Assembly (NCBI GenBank): GCA_019055375.1
Contig: JAHQIW010006143.1
Coordinates: forward strand, 1 to 64,000
Source: Parelaphostrongylus tenuis
Taxonomy: Eukaryota; Nematoda; Chromadorea; Rhabditida; Metastrongylidae
Length of the DNA: 64,000 nt
Direction of reading: 5' to 3'
Under the pieces are notes generated by a model. That model searched no databases. It saw nothing but the letters and a program-made list of their open reading frames with translations, and was not told the origin of the DNA. The position numbers and the translations under genes are program-made. Every line of letters begins with the position of its first letter. Position 1 is the stretch's first letter. Positions 25,336 through 37,478 of the stretch are shown here, in pieces.

Positions 25336-25839
25336 TGGCTTTACACCTGATTAGATGATCAGCACTTTTTCTTCAGAAAGTGCTTTTATGAGCACCGTTG
25401 GATTTTACTATGCTATAATTAGCATACATTCGAACGACGTTAGAAAAACGTCTAAGCTTTGAAGAAAGCGCAGTCACCATAGCGTTAACCATTGATTTTG
25501 GAGAAGATTTATGGAATTTGCTTAAGGATGAGTGAAGATCAGTTCACTGGACAAACTTCACCTTTTACCTAAGACATGTCAAACGAGGAACTGAAAATTG
25601 CTTCCGAAAGTGTTGTCTTAGTGCAAGTGGAATTACTCCACTGATAGAAAGTAAAGATCTCCCTTAATTCCCGCGTTTCGAAAAAATTCCTCACACTAAA
25701 TCGAAGAATAGTTGAGTATTCTGCTAATGAACGATATACATGGAATGTAAATGGTTCTGTTGAATCTACGGCTCAACAAGAATACCATGAACGTAAAATT
25801 CAGCTGAAAAGGAGCTTCGCGTCGTTCTGATTGAATTGC
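25336..25839. other. No gene recognised
   Basis: No family or RNA gene was identified. Confidence 0.4.
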
Positions 25840-26231
25840 TATGCGACATTTTCGCCATGTTTTTGTTTTCAATATGGCACTGTGGCTGATAAACAAATTT
25901 CAGCCAATGGAGAAGAGACATCATCTTTGTCCTCCCATAATTTATTATCCTTTGATTATTTAGCATTAATGTTCACTGATATAATTTTTGGTACATTTCC
26001 CTCAGCCAAGCGCCAATTCGACCCCTTGCAAAAGCTTATATTGCGCTTGTTCATGGCGACTGAATAATCATTTAATAGCCTAAATCAAAGCAATTTGAAT
26101 GGTTTATTTCGTTCCCAAAAAAGTCTTCGTATTTTGCTGAGAGAGCAAAAGCAATACTTGTTTCTCATTGACAGATTTCGCGATGACCAAAGTTTTTCCT
26201 TTGAATTTTTAGTAATAAGCCGACAAGCCCT

Positions 26232-26668
26232 AAGGAATTTTATATAACTAAGAGTATTGAGTGGTGAACAAAAAACACGGCCTCAGGCGGGAGTCGAACC
26301 CACGTTTCATCCTGTCCTATAAGTAACATAATAACACTGCGAAAAAAGCAGTGAAAATACTATAATTTCAAAGTATTAGTAATTAGAATAGCTATCAGCT
26401 CAACTGGGTTTATAAAGCGAATTCGCATACCCGACCAAACCTGTCAAAGGTTGGTGGCTGATAGCTAACATTGAGATGTTGAAGAATGAGTGGTCGAGCA
26501 AATGTGCCTCAGTGGTGTAGTGGTACAGCACGCGTCCCCGGATAGGATGAAACGTGGGTTCGATTCCCGCCTGAGGCCGTGTTTTTGTTCACCACTCAAT
26601 TCTCTTAGTTATATAAGTAACATAATAACACTGGGAAAAAAGCAGTGAAAATACTGTAATTTCCTAAG
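26232..26668. mobile_element. Nested tRNA-containing element with flanking duplication
   Basis: The insert is bounded by CCTAAGGA on both sides (26231-26238 and 26661-26668), a likely 8-base or slightly longer target duplication within an older repeat. Inside, 26239-26317 is the reverse complement of 26540-26615 (tRNA 3' half plus 'caccactcaa' and 'ttagttatat'). In addition, 26320-26375 is a direct repeat of 26618-26662 ('aagtaacataataacactg', 'gcagtgaaaatact'). A full tRNA-like cloverleaf lies at 26506-26578. Confidence 0.6.
26506..26578 (+). tRNA. tRNA-like cloverleaf with atypical anticodon loop
   Basis: The 73-base sequence folds fully: acceptor GCCTCAG with CTGAGGC (7 of 7), D stem GTGT with GCAC, anticodon stem CGTCC with GGATG, T stem GTGGG with CCCGC around TTCGATT, discriminator C. 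The A-box (TGGTGTAGTGG) and B-box (GGTTCGATTCC) are intact. The anticodon loop reads CCGGATA, so the normally invariant U33 is C and position 37 is U. The nominal anticodon GGA (Ser) does not fit, because the long variable arm of serine tRNAs is absent. It is likely a tRNA-derived mobile sequence that kept its fold, not a decoding tRNA. Confidence 0.55.
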
Positions 26669-27770
26669 GATTTTATTGATTAACTTGCTTTTGGAAAAAG
26701 GTTACGCATTGCGCTTTAGCAGCCAAAAAAGATTGGGTTTCGCAAAACTGGATCACTTTTTATCAGCTCTTCGCTTTGATGTCTTGGAAGAATGTATACT
26801 TTGGTCGTTTCTGATGTTCAAGAAACCATTCAACTGTTTAGATCATAAAAATTTTAGTGATCTATTTCTTCTCCAAAAAGTCCTTCCTATTGCGCTGAAA
26901 GAGCAAAAATAATATTGTGTTTCTCATTAAAAAATTTCTCACTGATCAGATTTTTTCGTCTGGAGTTTCAATAATTAATCGACAGACTAATTTCAAGGAT
27001 TCAAACGGTCTATTTGATTTCAGATATGGACCTCAGATCACGCTGCAGCAGCCAAAAGAATTTTGGTCTTTGCAAAATTGGAAAAAAAACGTTAAATGTG
27101 TAAGAAGTCCATTAAAGTAACCAAAAACATTGCTGGAATCTTCGGGCTTTTATATATCGTTTGGATCTTGAAACTATATGAGAGGGGCCCTGATCAGCGA
27201 GAATTCTTTGAATGAGGACCAAATTATTATTTCTGCTCCTTCATCGCAATAACAAGGCCTTTCTGACAGTAAAATGCACCATACAGTGTCTTTTGATTTA
27301 GTTATCGGTTGATTATTCAAGCATTAGAAACGATCAAGAATTCCGTTTTTCCCAATGGATCAAAGTGAAGGAAGGATAGTTCAAGTGATCCATTTTTTGT
27401 GAAAGCCAATCTTCTTTTGGCTGACACAGCGTTATACCAGGTCCATCATAAAACCAAATAAATCGTTGGAATCCTTAAGATTTCACCCATCGATTGATTG
27501 ATGAAACTCCGAAGGTATTAGCTTTGATCAGCGAGAATCTTTCAACGAGAAGCAAAATTTTATTCTTGCTTCGTCAGAGAAATAAGAAGGCTTTTTTGAA
27601 GATAAGATAAACCATTCAAATTGCTTTGATTTGTGCCGTTAGGATTATTTAAGCATTAAAAAAGACTAAGAAATGCGTTTTTGCAAGGAATCGAAGAGGC
27701 GCTTGGCTAAAGGGAGTGATCCGATTTTTTTGTCCGTACCAATGGTATAATGTTACAAATATGCTTCAAA

Positions 27771-30649
27771 AAATGTTGAGATATGCAACATGTTGGATAT
27801 CAGACAGAAGTTGAATTCATGCCTCACTCATATCTCTTTCATCAACATAACTATAGCCGCTGTCAGTTGAATTCCTCAAAACCAACACTCTTTTGTTTTG
27901 GTGATCTTTTTAAAAATTTTATTACGGGTAACGTTTCGGTGGTGTTGCTTATGTTAGAGTTGCGGTAATTTGCGTTGAGTGACCACAGTAGGTGTTCCTC
28001 CTTCCATTGGTCATAGTGGCTGTTGCATCAACGCAATTGTAGTAATGTGAATCACGTTTCTTCACTTTCAAACACTTCAAACAAGGCGAGTGATTAAGGT
28101 GTCAAAAACTAGTAAGGGCTTCAAGAATGGCAACACAAAATGAAGCCATTTTGAAGGAGGAAATTCGTTGCACTATAAAAACGATTCGTAACGACGAACG
28201 ATAGCATCCAATTTTAGCACGCTGAACGTATTGGATGGTAAATAGCTTTATTTTTGTTCTAAATAAATGAAGCTCTGCTACATGAATGATATTCTCAAGC
28301 ATATCTGCATCTTTTTCTCTGCTATTCTGTAATATTTGCAGTGTGCCTCAGCGGGCGAGTTACTGCATCTGGTCTACGTTAGCAGTATACTTTCAAATCT
28401 CTACTGCTACGTAGAGTAGATATCACAAAGCTGTTGCATAAGTTTCTTTTGGTAAGTCCACAGAGGGGAGGGACTATACAGTAGCACTTTTGGGACGGCG
28501 AGTACCATTTTTGGTACACCCTTTCCTGAATGACTACAATGATTGTTGCGAGCCTTGATGCTCTGAGAAAGCAAAGTTTAGAACGCCAGCTATTTCAGAG
28601 GAAATGTACCTACCTTGAGCAAGCTTCCCAAAAAGGAAGATAGTGGATTAAGATTTTCTGGTGTTTGATTTCTGACTTATTACAATGAATGGCTTTATCA
28701 AATTAAGCATGAAATCCATATCTCATAAATCCCATCCAGATAGTGTCCTGATGAAATGGAAAATTTCTTGGAAAGTTTTTGTATCTCAATAGCTTTCGAG
28801 CATTTTTGGATTATTGAAAGTGTAAGTTATTCGCCGGGAATAAATGGTATTTAACAAAAGGTAGATCTTTTCTAAATACTTTATTTGCCTCTAAATACTC
28901 AATTTTGATAAGGAGACTTAATGTGAGCATTTTAGACAAAATCCCATACACACCACTGGCATAATGAACACAGCTTGCTCGACAATACAAGTTGTTTGCT
29001 GAATAGCTCGGTAATACAAAGCTGATTAAAACCAACTGAGTCGGTTAATGTTCCGATTTCTTTGTCTTTAGAAGCGATAATTTGGGTCTAATGACAACGG
29101 ACGATGAACACATCGAGAGCGAGTGAATGTGAACATCGACTCAAATCACACACTCTAATGTTATAGAAAATATTGAAAATGCTAGCCGAAAAATTTTGTT
29201 TATGGCAAAAATCGCGGCAACAATTAGTTCAAGACTTCAATGGCCTTGTCTTCATTGGTAGTGCGAACTCTTGCACAGTTTCCGTTGGTTTTCTCTCGCG
29301 CTTGTTGTTCATGGTAATCGATTTCGAGCATGATGACGTACTCGTGGTTTATTTCGTGACTGTAAATGCGCTGCCATATGCACATACAGATAGTCGACTT
29401 TAATTACGCACACGTCCACTCATTGCCTGGGTGGTTTTTCAAGCGGATGCTTAGAATCCACTCCAAAGTTCTTTTCGTCCGTCTGTCATCTTTCTTCTTA
29501 TTACTGACCAGCCCATCTGTAATCGGTATCAATGGATTACTGGATGTCGAGGATGAGATAGTTCTCCGAAATTCAAAGCCTTGAGCCCAACTGGACGCTG
29601 TTGATGCCGATTCAGTTTCTATAAGGTTTCGTTCAAGCGTTTTGTGGGTGGTGAACAGACTTCTTGACGAGTACATAATAACAACCCGTGCCTGTGCCTT
29701 CGGCACATACTACCATCCTTCTTCCGTCTTATTATTCCCTCATGCTGTGCTGCACTTCCACTGAAGGACCAAGATTAACATACGAATCAATCTTAGTTAT
29801 CAGAGAACCATCCATTCTGTATTGCTCCTTACGCATCATGATGATTATTTATGACTGGATCTTCGTTATATCTATACGCAGTCTGATTCTTTTTCCCGCT
29901 TCGTTCACGCATCGTTTCTACTTTACTGGTACTAGTCGGTAAGACAGCAATGTCATCCGCGAATTAAAGCTTTGATAGGAATTTTTCAGTGATACGTAAA
30001 ATTTTCTCATCCCCACCAAGTCGATTCATTGTTAACTACAATGCAGCAGAAAACTGCTTTGGCGATATGATGTAGTCTTGTCCAACCTCTTTTTTTATTC
30101 AGGTGGTAAGGAGTTGATGTAATAAGTGTGTATTCATGGTTTATTGAGCAGCCTGTATCTTGATTCTTACCAGGATCAGGTTATTCACCTTGATCAGTCT
30201 GAGTCCCTAATAAAATTTCACTAATGTGTGGCACTACTTCTTCGGGTGAGGCTTAATTTCAATCGGTTTGTCACGATTCCGAGGCAATGACGGAGAGCAA
30301 CGCAAGAGGGGTAAGTTGCGCGCCCATACTAAAGTCATTGTTTGGCTCTAAGGGCTAACTCCTGAAGCGTCAACCATAACAAATATCTGTGAAATTCTTG
30401 CGTAAGTTCTCGATTAAGACAAATATCGATGCCATTGCTATGTCCGCGGCTCGATACTATCGGGCTAATGCACCTTTTTTCCAGTCGTGGTCATGAGCAT
30501 AATTCTGAAACAAGATCAACATAATTATTTTGATTGAAATTTATAAATGGTATGCAGCTTTTGTAATATTTCATGAAGTTTATGTTTGAAAATGTGACTT
30601 ATAGCTCCTATATGTCCGGTAACAATGCTAGCAGATGTGCTTTTCCGCA
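27771..30649. other. No gene recognised
   Basis: Overlapping frames on both strands at 29366-29706 and 29173-29403 are longer than their surroundings but show no family motif. No repeat of the catalogued families was seen apart from weak traces. Confidence 0.4.
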
Positions 30650-32010
30650 CATTTAATTTAGTCAAGCGCCAGTTCGACCCCTTAGCTAACTTAGCGCTTG
30701 TTTTTGGCAATTAAATGAATATTCGATAGCCTAAATCAAAGCAACTTGAATGATTTATCTCATCCTTAAAAAGACTCATTTCGCTGAAAGACCAAAAATA
30801 AAATTTTCTTTCTTATTGATATACTTCTTGCTGACCAAATCTTTTCCTCCGGCGATTTGATAGTTATTCGATAGAACAAATCTTAGGAATTCCATTGATT
30901 TATTGGCTCTAGAAAAGAACCAGCATTACGCTGTAACAGCAAAAAAAAAATCGGGTTCCGCAAAACTGAATCACTTTCTATCTGTTGCTCATTTTGATGC
31001 CTTGGAATGAACGTACTTTTTGGTCGTTTTCACCGTTTTCATTCGATAGTTTAGGTCATAGGAATTTTAGTGATGTATTTCTTCTCCAAAAAGGCCTTGC
31101 TATTGCACAGAAAGAGCAAAAATGGTAGTTTGTTTCTAAGTAAAAGATTTCTCACTAATCAAAGTTTTTCTTTTGAAGCTTCATTAATTGATTGATAGAA
31201 TATATCTTAAGAACGCGAACGATTTTTCTCATTTCGAATATCGACTTCACACTGTAACAGCCAAGAGAAGATTGGGCTTCTCAAAACTGGAAAAAAAAGC
31301 ACCAAGTGCAAGACCCAATTTTCTTTTGGTTGCTATGAAGCACTAAAAAGTCCGTTCAACAAACCAAAAGCTTTACTGGAATTTTTGAGATTTGATCTGT
31401 CGTTTGATTTTATAAACTTTGTGAGAGGGGCCCTGATCAGCAAGAAATCTTTGAATGTGAAGCAAATTATTATTTTTGTTCCTTCAGCGCATCAACAAGG
31501 CTTTTTTGAATGTAAAATTTACTATTGTTTTTGTTTTAGCCATCGATTGATTATTTAGGCATTAGAAACATCAAATACGTTGTTCCCAATGGATCAGACT
31601 GAAGAGAGTATAGTTCAATTGATCGATTTTTTGCGAAACCCGATGTTATTTTGACTGTTACAGCGCAACACCAGGTCCATCATAGAAACCAAACAAATCG
31701 TTGAAATTCTTAAGATTTGATCTATTGATTGGTAAATGATGCTGCGAAGGAGAAGCTTTGATCAGCGAGAATACTTTCAATGAGGGACAAAATTTTATTT
31801 TTGCTCCTCTCAGAGAAATATGGAGGCTCTTCTGAAGATAGATCAAACCATTCAAATTACTTTGATTTGTGCTATCGAAGGATTACTGAACATTAAAAAA
31901 GACTAAGAAATACGTTTTTACAAGGGGCCAGAGTGGCGCTTGGCTAAAGGAAATGATCAGCTTTGCCTTTCAAAAGTTAGTGATCTCGCTGCGTTTCAAA
32001 ATGGGGATCT
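30650..32010. repeat. Dispersed repeat family, block 5 (best phased)
   Basis: The conserved core recurs near 30723, 30860, 31060, 31190, 31395, 31545, 31715 and 31875, giving steps of roughly 130-205 bases. Further landmarks are 'ccctgatcagcaagaaatct' (31430), 'gctttgatcagcgagaatac' (31757), 'tgactgttacagcgcaacac' (31650) and 'agagtggcgcttggctaaag' (31930). The same blocks in the same order are seen at 27180-27720. Confidence 0.6.
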
Positions 32011-32334
32011 ATTAAAAAGGCGATCTTTTGGATTCGCACTGAAATGATCTTCACTCTAGCAGCTGCGCATTCTCACCAAAATTAATAATCAGGGTTTTTA
32101 CTCCTACACAGTAAGGCTACATCGGGTTTTCAGAGAAGCGCTTCGTATGAGCTTATTTTGACACTAGATTCTCTTGAGGCGGAAGTACAATGAAGCTGCT
32201 CACAAAGCAATGATGCTCCTTCTTTCATAAATAGATTGGATAGATAAACGTTGTTCATTTTTTCCTCCAGCATTATGGTAAACACAGTCATCTAACGATG
32301 TTGAAAATTTACACCAGAGTGATTTATATAGTAA

Positions 32335-32380
32335 AAAAGACAAAGCTCTCGGTGTTGATCAATACTGCATAGCAATCACT
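32335..32380 (-). mobile_element. SINE family A tail fragment
   Basis: 'gacaaagctctcggtgttga' matches the 3' tail of the SINE copies at 2342 and 45768. Only the tail is preserved. Confidence 0.55.
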
Positions 32381-32714
32381 AAAAATGAAAGCTGTATGTT
32401 AGATATTTCGGTACATTTCGGTTATCTGCACCCTATTTCGATCTTTCAAAGAAAGCTTGTTTTGTGCGCCTTTTGATGCTTAAGTATTCACTCGATAGTT
32501 CAAATCAAAAGAATTTCTAGTTATTACCATGTATCTGCCAGCAAAACCCACTGTAAGTCAAACACTCAAGCACGGGCTATCTACTCCAAAAGCGAAGCAT
32601 ATTTATCACCCTGTTAGCATTGCTTACTAAGGAAGCATTTTCCAAAACGATGCTCAGTACTGAAATCAAGAACAATCAAATTGCTACTAAACTTCAGAGG
32701 AAAGGGGATAGAAG

Positions 32715-32990
32715 GAAGCATGGCCGAGTGGCTAATGATGTTCGACGCGGCCGGACGCGGAGCTGATTTCCCGTCCCTCAGCACTCACAAGCGGTCAGCA
32801 ACAAAGGCTCTACGGAGCGTTCCAACGTGGCTATCCTCAAAATTGCAAAAAGACGTGCTCTACTGGTATCTACAATGTTCGTGAAGCAGGTGGAAATCTC
32901 AAGCAGCGAGAAGATGAATAAATGCTAGTGGTACTGGACTCCGTACAGTGAAAGGAAAAAAAAGACTGTGATATGGGTCAAATATAATGA
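32715..32990 (+). mobile_element. SINE-like repeat, family B (tRNA-like head)
   Basis: It starts with GAAGCATGGCCGAGTGGC, whose TGGCCGAGTGG resembles the A-box of Leu/Ser tRNAs. A body shared with the other family B copies follows ('ggctatcctcaaaattgcaa', 'aatgctagtggtactggact', 'cgtacagtg'). The 67-codon frame across it is incidental. Confidence 0.65.
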
Positions 32991-34917
32991 TAAAGCCAAA
33001 ATGGAGATTGATGGACAAGCAAAACATATGCTGTTTATTGTCAGAACTACAAACTAAAAATTCTACCTAACAAATGAATTGTTAACTAGTGGCAATATAT
33101 GAGCAAAGGTAATTTGTAGCTGAAAGATGCTGATTGGCTAATTGATTTTTAAATACTTCAGGTAGGAAATCTACAACATGACTGAAGTTTGAAAGATTTG
33201 AGTAAAGAAAGTGCACTGTTTTCGCACAAGTGTCCTCCTCAAAATGATGACTGCGAACTTTATCAAAGCTCCCTACGGCTAAATACTATAAAATCTTTCT
33301 AAGCTATAAGAACCTTCCAAAATTTTATATTGGCGAAAGTAGTTTTCTAACTACACCTTGAAATATCGTCGATGGGAGTGCAAGAAAAGTTGGATATTTG
33401 TTGCTATCCCAAAGCCGTAGAGTTCGTATCAAAATTCAAAAATCTTTGGAATGTCTGAGCGTTTTTTTTTTTTTGCTAGATTAATGTTTTCAGAATTATC
33501 TATCAAATTCTTCTTAGAGTGATGAAAATTCCTTAGAAAAAAGACCCTTCTGTACAACTGCCAACATCCTGCTGTGTAGTTTATGCAACGTGCTGATTAC
33601 AGTAGAAGCATGTGTTATCTCTCTGCGTTAGTAGAGCATACTATAGCCCTTTCACGACCATAAGATGCGTTTTGTATCAAGTCGCGCTCCCTCAAATCTC
33701 ACTCAGCTGCGGCGTCCCTTGTGAAAAAACAAGGACGAGTCGCCGTATACCTATCGACATTAGTCCTCAAAAGGATAATAGGCTTTTCACGAAACAAATT
33801 TGATACTGTAATCGTCTCTTATCAAGCTATTAAGTGATTTCGAAGTACATATAAAATGATGAGAAAATGTTAGCAACAGTTGAAAATAAGTTACTCCGAG
33901 AAGAATGTTTTTTTTCATGGAATCAACATTTCCAGACAAGTGGTCGTTCTTTTTACTAAAAAATCTTTGTAAAAGTTCTCTCCATGATATTATACTCTCT
34001 TGTACTGAGAAGACGTCTCTAACACATGAAAGTACTTATAACTTCTAAATGATGAGGAATGAGCAAGACTCACGCTCAAGTTTTGCAGCTGGCATCGGAC
34101 CAATATTTTGTTATGGCATCTCAATGGTGTACAGGTTGTTTGAACAATAGACTACCCATAAATTGCTGATAACATCGGTCCCCTAGTCCCGCTCTGCGGC
34201 CCCGTTCTTTAGGACATCAGAAACCTACATTGAAATATAAAATTTGAATTTCTCGAAGTCTAAACGAAAAACAATATAGTCGATGCTCACTGTCTGCATA
34301 AAAAGGAATGTACGGTAACCTAACTGCCTGTGTTGCCTTCTAGAATGTCAGAGAGTTATACAGCAGCGCCTCGCTGTGATGACCCACATTATCTCCACTG
34401 GCAAGGTGTAGTGGTTATGACAAAATTCACAGCTCCCTCTGCAGGATGGATATACATCGGCCCGATTGCAAAATTGGAAGGTCTGCGTCTTGTCAACTGC
34501 AGATAGTGCGAAGCTTAGAAAAGCTCACAAGCAGCGATGTTATAGAAAATCAATATTATGAGAAAGTTGGAACGTTTGAGAGGGTGAGTAAAAAAGCCTG
34601 TTCGGCGTCACCTCGCTTGTATTCTTCATTCTTTCACTATATTTTCGTTCCTACACACCGATGCTTGATTAAGGTGTAGAATTTTCAGCTTCAGGATGAG
34701 ATCTAATGCCTTGCTGCAGCTGTTTGCAATTCTGACACGTTTTCCAATTATCATTCCCGTTAATTATCAATCTATCTGTTCGTGGATGAAGGTAAAACAG
34801 GTTTTTTGCGCTACCTCCAAGGCAGTGCCTATCACTTGAGGGCGCGCTAAGTGCAGCTGATAATTGGTCTGACATCACTCATAGAGGAAAAATCTATGCA
34901 TTCATGTGGAAAAGATT
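32991..34917. other. No gene recognised
   Basis: This could hold the missing 5' exons of the 2-hydroxyacyl-CoA lyase pseudogene, but I could not identify any with confidence. A T-rich run lies near 33460. Confidence 0.35.
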
Positions 34918-35090
34918 TAGTATAAAGCTCGTGGATTTGATCAATTCTTAAGAATGATCAACTTTATCATCGTTGAAAGTGACTGAATATATGGCCTATA
35001 CAATGACTTGTGACGAATTTATCAAGTCAGTGTTGCTATCGTCTCGAACAAATCTGCCGCCAATCTGTCAGTCCTGAAGGAGAGAACGCT
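34918..35090 (-). mobile_element. SINE family A, partial
   Basis: 'tataaagctcgtggatttga', 'atatggcctatacaatgact' and 'aagtcagtgttgctatcgtc' align in order with the minus-oriented SINE at 45768-46066. The tRNA-like head is not preserved. Confidence 0.6.
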
Positions 35091-35499
35091 AAATGAGCCA
35101 GCCTTACAGAATCGATCCAGAGGCCGTGTGTTTATTGCATGGCACTCTTAAACACTATGCTAGAGGAGCCTAAATAGTATAAAAGAGCAATAATATGTAA
35201 CTGTAACTATTTTTATTATAGGTCTTTATTCACTGGTATTCCTTATCTTTTTGGTTTGTTTTCTTCCAGGCCATGAGAGCTTGCATGTACTGCCGTCCAG
35301 AAGCCGTTTACATCTACATAACTGGAAATCTGGTATTTAGCTCTGTAGAAGAGAATGAATTGCGTTAGTCGATCGATTTGCTTATCAGTATTGTGAACAT
35401 AATAATGGCTGCGGTATGTAAAATATGTTACATGTGCTTTCTCTTCCTAAAATGTTTTCTCTTTAGACAGTTATATTTTTTAGTACATATACTTACTTA

Positions 35500-36285
35500 A
35501 AAAAAGAAAAAGAATGAAAAGAAATCTGTGGAAAGATGGTCTTCAACTGAATCTAACGAAAACAATGTTCATGAGGAACGGATGGGTTTCTAATGCCCCA
35601 TTCACGCTCAACGGAACGACAAATTCCGAATGCTCCAGTTACATCTATCTAGGTCGTGAAATCAACATGATGAACGACCTAGCCCCAGAGTTGAGCAGGA
35701 GGAAACGAGCGGCTTGGGGAACGTTTAAGAGCATCGAAGATGTTGTGAAGAGGACAAAGAACATCCGACTCCGTGCCCACCTTTTCGACTCGACATTTAT
35801 CCCTGCCCTGACGTATGCAGCAGAAACCTGGTCGCTACGTAAGCAGGATGAAAGATCACTTGCCGTTATCGAACGCGCAGTCGAAAGGTCGATGCTAGGA
35901 GTATCTCGTATTTCGCAAATGAGACAAAGGATCCGAACTTCCGACCTACGTCAACGATCGAAAATCAGAGACGCCGTTCTACACGCCAGGATATCGAAAA
36001 TAAGGTGGGCCGGACACGTGATGCGCTTCAACGACAACCGATGGACGAGAGCCGTTACCGACTGGATTCCTCGGGACGTCAAGCGCTCTAAAGGAAGACC
36101 ACTGACCCGTTGGTCCGATTTCTTCACGAAAGCGGTGGAAGAAAGATGTGATGCTCAGCGAATTCCTAGAGCGAGGAGGACCCACTGGGCTACTCTTGCA
36201 CGCGATAGGAAAAAATGGAAGAGTTGCTGGTACCCGCTCGAGTCACTCGACGATCAACGGGACGACAGGTGTTATAGGTGATACT
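35500..36285 (+). mobile_element. RTE-type retrotransposon, 5'-truncated 3' end
   Basis: The 255-codon frame (35514-36281) is open throughout. It covers the C-terminal part of an RTE-clade polyprotein, after the catalytic YADD region: GLQLNLTKTMFMRNG, YLGREINMMNDLAPELSRRK, LTYAAETWSLRKQDERSL, KIRWAGHVMRFNDNRWTRAV, GRPLTRWSDFF, and a terminal WYPLESLDDQRDDR. The endonuclease and the reverse transcriptase core are missing, as expected of a 5'-truncated insertion. It lies in an intron of the HACL1-type pseudogene in the same orientation. Its intact frame suggests it is the youngest RTE copy here. Confidence 0.9.
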
Positions 36286-37309
36286 TACTCACACTAAATA
36301 TATTAAACTCCATTTTCTAATGATTTCCGAAAGATAATAATTACTCCATTTTCCCCATTTTCCAACGATAATGCGTCATTTCTGTCATTGTGTTCCCTTA
36401 TTGTATCAAACTGTAGCCAATCCACGGTTATTTACATTTTTTCTCTCACAACTAACTGTAACTACTTTACTGACCAAGTGACGCTAAGAAAATATTTTGG
36501 CACTTTTTTTTTATTGATTTTGGACTAAAATAGTATTCAGGGCTGTGCTAAGGATACCGTGGCCAGCACCCGTATCACTTCCAACACTACGGAATGTACA
36601 CAATGCCATCGAAGTTATCAAAGAAGCTCACAAACCTCTTGCAATCGTTGGAAAAAGTTAAGCTGAGCGCCAATAATTGATGAAATCTTATCAACTTTCA
36701 ATCGTATTATATTGATTGATAGACAGCAAAATATATACTACAGAATCCACTGGGTGCTTGCCTGCTTAACTCGTTGAAAAAGGTTATTGACAGCTGGAAA
36801 GAGGTATGCACTTCAAATAAGGTAAAATTGAGCAGAAATATTAGGGCTCTGTGCTTGCAAAGAAATTCTTCTCAAGCGTTTTACTTCATAGCCGCTCCCT
36901 TCCACGACTTGTGTATTCCCATTTAAGTCTAATGATGCTTGTTCGGACTAGTTTTGGAAATTCTTAAATCTGATGTTTAAGATGCTGAGTGTTTCCAAAA
37001 TAGAGAAGCTAATCAAAAGGTTCCCTATAAGGATGTCGCATAAGTTTAAAGAGCTGCATGGTCGGGGGCGTGGACCGACGATGGTGCAGCAATTTCTAAC
37101 TAAGAGCGATTTATCATGGTTAGCAATATCAGGAGGTAAAGGATTATTTATCCAAGGTTCCTAACTTTCATATTGAAAATCTCAAGAATTGTTGTGAATA
37201 TGAACAAAGACCACTGGCTCCGGACATGGTGGGCTAGAACATTTCTTGTTTGATTTGTTGGACCAGTAGAAGGTACTTATTTTTTACTTTTTTTATTATT
37301 CTAAATTAA

Positions 37310-37478
37310 AGATGTAGTCGAGTGGCCAGTAATGTTCGGCGCAGTTCCACGCGGAATTGATCTCACGGCCCCGTAACAGTCTTCGGCAATCAGTAACAGA
37401 CGCTTTACGGGAGACCCAGCCTGACTATCTTCGAAACTGCAAGGAGACGTGCTCGGCGAATATTCTGGACGCCAGTCT
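37310..37478 (+). mobile_element. SINE-like repeat, family B (interrupted)
   Basis: It starts 'gatgtagtcgagtggccagt' (A-box-like TAGTCGAGTGG) and shows 'gactatcttcgaaactgcaa' and 'ggagacgtgctcgg'. It stops near 37478, where the Penelope-like sequence begins. The expected 3' part of the family is absent. Confidence 0.6.

Larger units (their letters stand above)
25840..27770. repeat. Dispersed repeat family, block 4
   Basis: Many units are visible, in both orientations. Landmarks include 'agcctaaatcaaagcaattt' (26080, inverted core), 'agttatcggttgattattc' (27300), 'cccatcgattgattg' (27485), 'agaggcgcttggctaaaggg' (27690) and its complement 'cagccaagcgccaattcgac' (26005). A nested element at 26232-26668 interrupts it. 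Confidence 0.55.

Noticed and set aside
26506..26578. Functional tRNA-Ser(GGA) gene
   Set aside because: C33, U37 and a short variable arm do not fit a serine tRNA. It is kept as a tRNA-like sequence only.
29366..29706. Overlapping frames of 72 and 100 codons
   Set aside because: They lie on opposite strands, with no family resemblance or splice pattern that I could support.
33612..33803. Possible first exon of the HACL1-type gene (ASLVKKQGR-like in one frame)
   Set aside because: The resemblance is short and no splice signals or following exon support it.
36740..36812. Possible HACL1-type exon (LGACLLNSLKKVIDSWKE with a GTATGC donor)
   Set aside because: Splice-like ends are present, but the expected preceding exons would not fit in the 85 bases after the exon ending at 36656, and similarity is weak.
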